Made by a program: the position numbers and the translations under genes. DNA of 64,000 bases from the NCBI GenBank assembly GCA_948474755.1, contig CAOLHI010000957.1, positions 124,001-188,000 of the forward strand. Direction: 5' to 3'. The notes under the pieces were generated by a model that searched no databases, was not told the DNA's origin, and worked only from the letters and a program-made list of their open reading frames with translations. Shown piece by piece: positions 49,401 to 61,400 of the stretch (its first letter is position 1; every line of letters begins with the position of its first letter). The DNA comes from Ctenosaura bakeri (Eukaryota; Chordata; Lepidosauria; Squamata; Iguanidae).

Positions 49401-52400
49401 TCTCATAAGTCAACAGGTGACATACCATGATGGATAGAACAACGCAGAAGAGAATACAGAGAAACCAGGGTAAACTCCCCAAAAGCTTCTTTTCAATGAT
49501 GGATGATTTTTCATTACTCGATATATGGAGATTTAAGAATGGGCATGCTCAAGGATATACCTACTTTCCGGACCAGCATAAATCTATGTCAAGAATTGAC
49601 TTAATTCTGGCATCTAGAACTCTTCTTACTTTCATAACGAAAATGGATATTTTACCAAAATTGTGCTGGGATCACAATCCTGTTCAAATAGAACTGCGGC
49701 TGAAAACCAGAGAAAAATTCTGGAAACTAAATGATACCATCTTCCAAAAAGAAGAATATATACAAAAAGCTAAAAAGGTGGTTAAACAGTATTTCCGAGA
49801 GAATACTTCAGAACAGGTACCTATGAAAACAATGTGGGACACCAGCAAAGCAGTACTTAAAGGATTTTTCATGAAATGGGGTTCCAAACTGAAGAAAAAG
49901 AAAAATCAAGAGATTCAAAAGATTTTGGATAGAATGACCGAGTTAGAAACACTATTAAGGAAAAATCCAACCAATAATTGAACTATGCAAGAGTTTAAAA
50001 ATTTGCAAGCCCAATTAAATCAAGAAAATTTGATTGAAATCGAGAACAAAATTAAAGAGACTCGACAAACATTTTTTGAACAAGCTAACAAGCCAGGAAA
50101 ATGGCTGGCTTATAAACTTAACGAAAAAAAGGATAAGAGGACAATATTGAATATAAAGAAAGGTGATATAGAACTAACCCAACAAGATGATATTAGACAG
50201 GCTTTTTTAAAAAAAATTATCAACAATTATTCAATGCAAAACCGCCCACCCCTTTGGAAATCCAGAAAATATCCTCTTTTTTAGAGAAAAAGGAAACTTT
50301 CAAATTTTCGGAAAATCATAAAATTATTTTGAACAGGCTTATAACACTGCTTAAGGTAACAAACAATATTCAAAAATTAAAGTTAGACAAAACTCCTGGG
50401 CGCTGATAGATTTTCAGCTAGATATGATAAAATACTTGAAGAAGAAATTTCTAAACCTCTACAGGCGACATGTAATGATATTCTTCAATCAGGTAAACCA
50501 GAAGCATGGAACAAAACAAACATACCCTTCGTTCCAAAAGAAGGAAAGGACTTGACAGATGTTAAAAATTACGGCCTGATCTCATTACTCAACATTGACT
50601 ACAAAATTTCTACAGCTATATTAGCCAACAGGCTAAAGAAGGTACTACTGGATCTAATTCAAGAAGATCAGAATGGTTTCTTACCAAAGAGGTCCCTAAA
50701 AGAAAATATAAGAACTGTTTTGAACATAATTGAACACTATGAAAAACATAACAAGCAAAACTCGCAATGATATTTCTTGATGCGGAAAATGCTTTCAATA
50801 CAATTAAATGACCTTTCTTAAGAGCTGTGCTCAAGAAAATTGATCCAGGAAAATTGTTCATGTCTTGGATTAAGGCCATATATGAAAATCAAGAGGCACA
50901 ACTGTCCATCAACGAGGACAAAACGAAATCTGTAAATATCAAGAAAGGTACCCGACAATGATGTCTTCTGTCGCCCTTATTATTCATAACTGTTTTGGAA
51001 TTTTAAATAATGCAGTCTGACACTGAAATTAAGGGTGTACAGATTAAAAATCATCAATACTAGTTGAAAACATTCGCTGATGACCCAGTAAATTGTATGA
51101 CCCAATTATCATCAGTACTTAATGAATTTGGCAAACTTTCCAGAATTAAAGTTGATAAAGAGAAGACTGCAATTCTGACAAAAATTTGAGGAGGGAGGAA
51201 GAAACTGCCTTAACAAAACATCAGGCTATAATATAATTTTAAAAAATTAAATACCTAGGAGTGCGGATTTCAGAACAAAATAACAAACTTTTTTTGAAAA
51301 TAACTATATTAAAAATGCAAAGAAATTAAGAGAGAGATGGAGTCATGGTTAAAGTTTCAGTTATCCCTTATGGGCAGAATAGCTTCAGTAAAAATGAATA
51401 TATTACCCAAAATAAATTTTCTGTTTCAAAATCTACCTATTATCATTAATCTGAACCCTTTCAAACAATGGCAGAAAGAGCTATCTAAATTTATATGGGC
51501 CAGTTGAAACCTAGAGTCAAATGGAAAAACCATGACGGATTTAAATATTAGAGGTGGCGCTGGTGTCCCAGATCTCTACATATACTATCAAGCTTTTGGC
51601 GCTTACATGGATAGCAGAATGGCTTACTTTACGAAATGAAAGATTGCTGACATTAGAAGGTGCTGATTTAAGGTTTGGTTGGCACGCATATATTTGTTAT
51701 GAAAAGGCAAAAATAGACAAAGATTTCTCCAACCACTACATAAGAAAATCTTTACTAAAGATATGGAATAAACACAAGCCAATGCTACTAAAGCAAATAC
51801 CCATGTGGATCTCACCGCAAGAAGCAATCTTCGGAAGATGGAGCAACATGTCAAATAAATGGCTACAATATGAAGATCTAATTGAAAAATCCTCTTCCAG
51901 AAGATTATGTATTAAAACCAGAGAAAATGTTGAAAAAGAAGGAATTGTTTTGAACTGGTTCCCTTACTGACAGTTGGTTGAGAGGTTTCGTATGGATTTG
52001 AAACTACAGGTATTCAAAATAAATAAAGAAACAAATGTTATAATTAAACTTTTGCTTGAAAACCCTCCACACTTGATGGCGAAATTGTATAAGACCTTGC
52101 TACTTCATGAGAAAGAAGAGGAAACAGTTAAGGAGGTGATGATAAAGTGGTCCCAGAATTTTGGACATTGAATACAGCTAGAACACTGGAAAATAAGCTG
52201 GAGAAGGACGTTGAAGTTTACAACAACACAAAATTTGAAGAACTACTTTGAAGTATTCCACAGATGGTACATGACTCCAGAAAAACTTCAAAAAATATAC
52301 AGGTCCGGAACAGGAAAATGTTGGAAATCTGGCATTCAGACCGGAATGGTGTACCACATGTGAGGGACTTGCCCAAAAGCACGAGAATATGGGACTGATG

Positions 52401-55400
52401 CACACAAAACAGTAGAAGAAATTTTTCAAATTCAGTATACTATGATTCCAGAAATCTACTTATTAAATATACTAAATGAAATAGACAAACAAGAAATATT
52501 GGAGAATTTTCTTTATATGATAACAGCCGTAAGAATAGAATACACAAAACTATGGAAAAATGAAGATGCCCCCAAAACGGAGCAATGGCTATATAGTCTA
52601 CTGGAGATGAAAACAGTGGATACACTATCTCAAAAACTGAAAAATTCAACAGAAGAAAACATAAATAACGAATGGGCTCCTATTGATATTTATCCAACAT
52701 AACAACTGAAATAGGATTAGTTGATATAGTAAGCTTACATAGACAAATGTAAAAGGGAAGAATTACTATATTAGGATTTGGGGCTGTAAAAATACATATA
52801 TCCTAGTCTTTATTAGACTATTTTGACGGTAAGGTTCTGGAATAAAAATTATAGCAATGGCTGTAGAAGTACGTTTATAAATGGAAACAAATAAATACAC
52901 TACAATTTTAGGTGGAAATGGTGGAAGGTTAAGAAAATGTGGTGAACTTTCATATGTAAATATAGAAGTATGGTTGTTACTTTTTTTTAAATTTGATGGT
53001 TTTGTACATAAAAATGATAAATAAAAAAAGTCAACAGGCGACACACACACAAAATGTGCAAGCAGCACTAGCCAGCATAGTCAGCAGTGAAGAATGCTAC
53101 AAAATGCAGTCCAGCAACATCTGGAGAGCTTTATGATTCCCACAGTTGGCCTTAAAATATGGTCATAAGTTCTGTATTAATGTCAAAACCCAGGCAATGA
53201 TACCTGTGCTACCTTAGCCCATTTGTTCCTTTTAACAGGTTTCTTTTACCATTCTGTCATATAAAAATACATTTCATAGTGAGTTTGAATGATGACTATG
53301 TAAGAAATTGTACTATTTTTTTTGAATTAAAATGTGAAGAGTTTTTCTTAACTTTATTTGAAAATAGTCCATGGTAATACAAATTGGAATATATCATGTT
53401 AGCTTTGTCAGTGACTATTATGCTACTGGTAGCTTTCTGGAATGCTAACGATCTTTTTAAAAGTTTGAAAAATGTTCTGTGTCCCATGTGAAGGCTTGTT
53501 GGGGAGATAACTAAGAAAATTGGAGTGGTGGTCTTAAGCACTTCTTTTGAATTTTCTTCTTGAGAAATTGAAAAAAGTTGGGTAATACGTTAATTGTGAA
53601 ATCGTTTGTTTTAACTTAAGGAATAAAAGAAAATATGCTTGTATCTTTCTTCTTGTCCTTTGCTCTCTGCTTTCTGATTAGTAAGACTGTATGACTTCAT
53701 GTTGGAAAGGAATTTTCAAATATAAAAAAAATACTGATTGGTTTATGTCAGGCATATTTCTCTTGCATCTTGGTAGCAAGAACTTTTCATGACACAGTCC
53801 GTGATGGCAGGCTTTTTGGATGCGTTCATACTCTGCAGCGTGTGAAGGAATTGTGTATGTTTGGATATCCAGTACAAAATCAATAAATAAATTGATTTAT
53901 GCAAGTGAAATGCTTATTGCAATCTAGGCAAAGTTTCAGGATTTGGTCATCCGTGAAGTTGATAGAAGTGAAGGATCACAAAAAGCTGAAACTGTAGAAA
54001 ATAATGACATAGAAAATGAACATAATTGAACAGTTCCATGGCACAAAATGAGTATTTAGTGAGTCTGGCAGAGGTGAGGGGTAGTTATAATAATGATGTA
54101 AGTAAAGGAAATAGATGTCTCTGTATCTTTGTCTCCCTTCTAATACTGCCAAATTTTTCCCTTTGTGGCTTCAAAATATTTGAAAAGTGCTCGTCTCTTG
54201 TTGGGCAGCATGCAGCCCATGACAAGACAATAACTTCTGAGATAGTTGTGTAGAATCACTTGCTTGAGGAAAAGGTATAAAGGAATCCTGTTGCACCTTT
54301 GAGACAAAAAAATAAAATTCTAGTATAAGATTTTGTGAACTCCAGTCCACTTCCCCAGATACGTCATCTAACATCTGATGAAGTAGACTGGAATCCATAA
54401 AAGCTTGCACTAGAAATTTCCTTTTTTTCAGTCTCAGAGGTGTGCAGGATTCCTTTATATGCTTCTGTGCTGGGACAGACTAGCTGTGTCTTTGAAAATT
54501 GCTTTTAGAAAAGCAGGTATGCAATGCCTGGGGAAAATCATGTCAAGATGTCTCCCCCACAGACAAATCTAGTCTTACAGAGGATGGCAGCTTCATGCTG
54601 CCCCATCTTCGATTTCCATCGAGAGAGGCCAAACACCCATAAATGAGAATACATTAAATTGATGCTCTATTACAATCTTCCCAAACTTGGTCCCTTTCCA
54701 ATGAGTTGGAGTACAATTCCCAACAACCTCAGGCAGTCTTTCTTGAGCAGAGATCAACACTTTTGCTTTTTATGGCAAGGTCTCCACTGATGAGTGGCGA
54801 GCAAAGAGAACAAATGTGCCCCCTGCTCCCTTGCAAATAGAAAAGAAAATGGAGAGTTACCTTTGAGCTATGCTTTCAGGGTGCTTGTCTTGAGGGCATA
54901 ATTTCAGGAACAGCTCCCCCTTACCCCAGATCCCTGAAAGACCAGTTATTTGCTCCTGACCTGATACTGCAATCTGGAAATGAAGTGCAAGGTCAGAGAT
55001 AAGACCAGCCTTTTGGGTGATGGGATTGTAGCCAAAATTAATGGTCCCTTATAATATGTCTAGCTTCTTAAATTAATTGTACGTTTTCTTTTCATTCCAT
55101 CTCTTTAAGTATGTGGAGCCACAGAATTATAAACTAGAATAATGGCTCACAAATTTACCAGTGTGAGCTGCAGGATAGTTGTTGTCAAACCTGTTTAGCC
55201 ACTCCTTAACACAGGTAAAGGAAACAAATCCCTTCTTTTGTTTGTTTCAAAGGCTGTTTTTTCCCCCCAAGCTAATTCATGACTGGTGTGTTGATGTGAA
55301 ATGATCTTAAGTTACAGTAACCGTTCTTCTGCAGATCAGTCGTTGATGAGCCACTATACTTCACACCTTTTTGACATCATCTTCTATCATTTTAGTAGAT

Positions 55401-58400
55401 TGCAAGTTTTATGTATTATTAGTTACACTGATATTCATCTTCTCTTACAGTGAGCTTAGTCCTCCTATGTTTCTTGACTTTATCCTCAGAACAGTTCTCC
55501 TCTATATCCTTTCCCAACCCTATTTTATGCATTACTATGTCTGGTTTTACTTTTGTTTTTCAGTTTAAGTTATGGAGGAGGACATCCATCACACTCAGAA
55601 GCAGATCTTCTTCACAGACAAACTTATGCAGCTTCTCATCAGCTACCTGCATATGCTACTACACCCCATCCTGCAGGTAATAAATAATACACTCTGAAAC
55701 TTCAGTATTAATGAATACTTTCACAAATTTGATATGAAATCAGTTACATGTACCTCAGAACTTTGTGTGGTATAGAATCAGTTTTGAAGATAATATTTCA
55801 GGAGTGTGTTTTATTTGTACTTTCTGGGTGATGCAGTTATAGAACCTCATAATGAATGCAAGGGTAACTGTGTTAACCGTAAGAATGCCAAGTCCATACA
55901 GTGGTGATACTTCTGTTAGACCAAGAAAAAAGGCACATGATTGCTTGTACAAGCTTTCACAGCCACATATTCATTTATCAGGAAAAGTTTTTAAAAAGCA
56001 TACAAAGGAAAAGGGTGTGTGTGACGATGTTAAGAGTCGTGTAGTCTGCATGTTGTCTTGAGATAGTACAGAAGAATTGTTTGTATCCTATCAAAGTAGC
56101 CTCATCAGGTGTCATACCAATGTCCAGGAGATCCCTGGGAACCACAAAGACAGTAAAAGAAGAGCATTAACATTTGATACTTAATTTGAAAGCACAATAA
56201 AACTCCATTGAAAATTCAGACTTGTCTCTATTCAGTGCAGAGCTCACAGACCCCTTTACAGATAGAGCAGTGAGTTAGGAAGTTTCTATATTGTCAATAC
56301 TGGATTAGGCAAAACATGAGCCCAAATTGAGTAGTTTGTTAGAGGGAGTGAGCCCTCTGAAAATCCCTGTCCCATTGTGAGATTTCCTCCTTTGTAGGAT
56401 CCTGGTGCCCTTTGCATGTGTTTTGCTCCCATCATTGTGACCCAACTGTGACAGAGTATAGGAAGTATAGCTATCTTGGGTGTCAGAGAAGCCATGCAGC
56501 AACAGGTTGCTAGGCATCCAGAATGGCCACTCGAGAGTGAAACCCAGCCCCTTTAAGTGTGAAGGAGGAGTTGGAGGCCTCAGAAAAAAGGCATAAATAG
56601 TAGGCACTGAACTGAGAGCAGTCAGACTTCAGAAGAAACGGCTGAGAGTCAGTTCTTCAGCCAGAGAGAGTTCTCACTCAACCAAGGGAAGCTGAATGAG
56701 AGAGGGTGTTTTCTCAAGCAAAGCTAGAGAGGGGGGCAGAAGACAAACCAACCCACATTTAAACCTGGTCAGAGAGAGTGACCAGAGCTCTTGGCAAAAA
56801 CGGAGGCCAGAGGGCTGTGTGTGAGAGAGACCTGTGCCTGTATGCTGATGTAAAATGATAAAAACTTGTTTAACTGCATTCTAAAGATCCGTTTGAGCTT
56901 GGACATATGTACAAAACCAATACTTGTTTCTTTTTGTTATTTTAATAAAGCTTATAATATACTTTTATAAATCTTTAGTCGGATAATTCTAAGTATAGTC
57001 AGCCCTCCATTTTTGTGTGTTTGAGTTTCATGGATTTGATTATTTGCAAGTTTCTTCAACCCCTGCCCCCTACCTCCAGTGCTGCTTTTCTGCAGAAACC
57101 TTCCTTCTTGGCAGCTCCAGTCAGGTCTCCCAGCCCTTTAAAAACCCACCTCCCCTCCCCCTCCCCCTCCTCCTCCTCCACCACCACCACCAGCCACTGC
57201 CTGGCCAGCTAAGGATGGCTCATCGCAAAATTGCTCAGCACCACAAACCCTTTCCTGATGTCCCACATAATCAAGTAAGAAAATGGGTGACAGAGAGGAA
57301 GTATAGGGTCACCATACTGACCCACCCTTCTTCCCCCTGCTTTCCCTGAACTGGTTTGAACCCTGGGTGCCCATTCCCCACCATGCTTCAGCCCCCTTCC
57401 CTCAGACACACACACCCATTATGATATTTGTAATTGTTCTACTTTTGCAAGGATCCTGCGCCCCTAACTCTAGCGAATGTGAAGGGCCAATTGTAGTTAT
57501 AACCGACCAGAGCCATGCTACCATAAATCATTAAAGGGGTTCTAAATAACAATTGAAAGGCTATACTCTTTTTACACAAAGGTCGTGTTTATAGGGAAGG
57601 CTAGAGCCTTATAAAGTGGCAAGGTGTTTTAGCAGACTCGAGGAGGAGGAGCTGTCATTCTAGTCTATTAGCTTAGAAAAGCAAGTCTTGTTTGTCACAC
57701 CAGCACAGGGATGTAAAAGCTCCAGAAAACCATGGGAGAGAGGAGGATGGAAATTTTCAGAAAAAATTAACAAAATGCTGTGTCAGCATCCTATTGAGAT
57801 GCTGTTGTTGCTTTAGAAACATTAAGTACATTATGTATACAGTTGGCCTTCTACATTTGCGGGTTTCATTTTCACGGATTTGATTATTTACAAATTTCTC
57901 CAACCTCTGCTCCCCCTCACCTCAAGCGCTTCTTTTTTGAGGGAACCCGTGGATCTCTTCAGTTGCCTTGTACAACTTGAGAGGTATTCAGACCACTTTG
58001 TGTTAATCTAGTCTCTGCTGTCACAAGGCAAGATTCAGGATGTAACTCTCCATTTTGAACTGCCATCTTGAAACTCTCATTTCCCATATGTTTCATTTCC
58101 CACATCATTGATCCACCATGTCATCACCTTGCACTCCGTCAGTCATCACTCCTCACAATAACTGGTAGATGGCTCTATTAACCTGTTTTCTTGTTGTGAC
58201 TCCAGTAGTTCCAATGACAAGTCAGAGTTCATCTACTGGTTTCCAAAATGTCTTTTTCTTTATTGTGTCCATAGTTATAAGCTTCAGTTTAAGGTGTGAA
58301 ATCGCTGGAGATCATCAAAACTATTACTAAGATCTATACATGATGACTTCATTATATTTCTTTTTTTGTTTGTTTTTATTGTTTGTGTTCTATAAATGTT

Positions 58401-61400
58401 CTGGTTTTTTGCTGTTTTAAAACATATAAAAAATAAAATAAACTGTAATAAACAAAAGATAAAAATATAAACAAAAAATAAAATAAACAAAGGTGTGCAG
58501 TTTTGTAACTCATCCAGTCCTTTCATTCTTCAAATTGTAGATGCCTTGAATGTAAGCATTATGCAGGCATTGCCCCCATCAGAACCCTTGGTTTTTTTTA
58601 AAGTTGGTTTTCTTTTAATCTGGTTTTGTTTTAATTAGGTTTCATTTTAATTCAGTTTTATTTTAAACTAGTTGAATTTTAAACTTGTTTAATTTGCTTT
58701 TAGTTTAATTCAGCTTCAGTTTAAATCAATTTTATTTTAATGCAGGTTTTAAATTGGGTTTGATTTTAAGTCAGGCTTTATCTTAATTCAGATTTATATT
58801 AATGTGAGGTTTTATCTTAATTTGAGTTTTATTTTAATTCAGTCTTTATTTTAATCTGATTTATTTTAATTCAGTTTTAATTTAATCCAGTTGTATTTTA
58901 AACCAATTAATTTGGGTTTTATTTTAATTCCAATTTTTTAAAAATTAGATTGTATTTTAATCCAAGTTTAATTTGATTTGGGTGTATTTTAAACCAGTTG
59001 TATTTTAAATCAGTTACATTTTAAATCGATTGGATTTTATGTCAGTTTTGTTTTAAATTATACTTTAAATTTACACCATGCAGGTAGTTCAAGTTAAGTC
59101 ATACAGTTGATAAACCCATTTAATTTCTATTTTGTGAATTTTGAATGTTTTATCTTTTTCAAAAAACTGTGTTTGCTTGTTTGATTTGTTTGCAAAGTTG
59201 TACAACATAACATACAAAATAAATTTTAAAAAAAATTAAAAGCCCAAAACCAATTTGTACCTAAAATAGCCAGTGAGTGTCACAGTTGAGCTTCCTATTG
59301 AATAAATCAGTGAATGAGTACTCAGATATGCATGTGTAGCCCCCTATTAATACAGGCTCTTGTGTAGTTTATAGTATGTATAATCAAACTTAATATGTTT
59401 GTTCTTTATGTAGGTCTTTCTGGCATTTTTGATAACACTATGCATAGCAGCAGTACCAGCACTAAAGAAACTTCAGTTATGAATTTTCTCTCTGCAATTG
59501 AATCCCGCAATACTCAGGCTGTTTCTTCAGGAACTACTCTCTTGCCACAGTTTCGAGCTCCACCTTGGCAGCCAGGTGATATTTTCCTAAGTTTTAGGCC
59601 TTGTATTGTTTGTTTCTTTGTTTAGAAAATCAATATCATAATATTAGAATTCAAAGGGACAACTTCTCTCCAAAGTATCTGTGTTCAGATGTAGATTCCT
59701 AAGAAATTATCTACATGTAAAATGCTTCATACTTTTGTTAAACAAGTATTGTAGCAACCATATTAGTTGTTACAGCACTGCAATGGGGTTAAATTGCTAC
59801 TTTGAACTATTACAGTTATTGCTCCCAAACTATAATACAACCTCTTGTAAAATCTTTTTACAAAACTGGTACACCATCATTGCTACATCACATGTGCAAT
59901 TGACCATATGTCACAAAGTGTTGGGCTGGTTTACTGTGAGGTTTCCCAGGGCTGATGACATGTCAGTTTGCAGTTTGTGTCATTAACATTACCGGGTGTG
60001 TTATCTTATTGCATCCATTATAAGAATCTTTCTTTCGTTCTGCATTGTAAGATTCTAGCATAGCATTAGTGATTTGCTAATTTGTTAAATGCTAATTTCT
60101 TACATGTGAGCTTTGCATGGTAACACACCTGTAACAAAGAATAATATAGTTGTATGCTTTCAAGAAGTACTAAATATGTAAACAACTGAGTTCATTGTCT
60201 TAAACAAGAATGTATTTATTGAGGAAATTACACTGTAATTACATATATTGGTCAAGTCATATGAACTTGAAAAGTACAAAAGAATTTATTACACGTAGAC
60301 CACAGCCAAGACTAAAGAATATAACTCAGCCTTATGAATAAGCCCAAAAAGCCCACTTGCAAAACCCAAAAATCTGGCACTGGTATCTGGCAGAAGAGAG
60401 AGGGAGCTTCAATCCTCTTGAATAAGCCTGCTGCAATTCTTTTGCTGGCTATGGATCCCTCCTCTTACTGCCCACTTAGTTTTTATGCTAGGTGCAAAAG
60501 AGTGATGTCTTCACTCCAACCTTGCTCCCCAATCTCATTTTCCTGCATGGAATTCCATACTCGTCTAGGACAGTCAGGCTAGTGCTTAGTTACAATGCTC
60601 ATGTAACTATAATGAATAGTATTGTTTTGGAAGAAGTTCCTGATCCAAAATTTGTGCTATTAAAGTATTTGAGATCTCGTCTGCTTTCTCAAGAAAAAGC
60701 AGTAGTTGGTTCAATATCCAAAGTTGGTGAAAGACTTTTTTCATTTAAGGTAAGGATCAACTCAAGAAATGCTCCAAAACTGTGTGCGCAGTCCTTTTAA
60801 ATGGAGTTCAGTCTTATCTAGATCAGATTGTATGACATCATTCACTTTGCCAGATTTCTTGACCAGCAGCATCTTTGTCTCCGTCTTACCTGGATGACAT
60901 TTCTGTTTGTTCACATCCATTCACTCCTGAGCTGCAAGTAGGCAGAAGCAAAGAGGAAGGGGAAAAAAAGTTAAGCAAAAAAGTATTCCTGGAAGACAAT
61001 GGTACTGTCAGGTATTACAGTGAAAGAGTATTAAAGTGTGGTCAGTTCTGTGTGTGTGATTAATTGCAGGACTAAACAAAATGGTTAGGTTAGAAGTGTT
61101 GTTGGTTCATATGTGATCGGACTCCTTTCTTTCTGTGTTTCTTTTTAAACAGGTATGCACTCGTCAAGTGAACTTTTTGTTACTGGAGCATTGCCAGCAT
61201 CTGGAACCTTTCCACCAACTTCAGCTTATCAGCACCCCAATGCTTTTAGCAGTAGAAACTTTGCTACTACTCCTTCTCTAACACTTCAGGATGCAACTTT
61301 CAGTGCAACATCAAATGGTCTGTTAACTGCTCACGACCCTTTGCTGCAGATCAAAACATCCCAAGGCACTGTTCCTGCTGCATTGACTTTTGAGCGCCTG

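Noticed and set aside
60334..60800. Overlapping ORFs of 82 and 102 codons in QSER1 intron 3
   Set aside because: Chance frames without splice-site support or similarity to QSER1.
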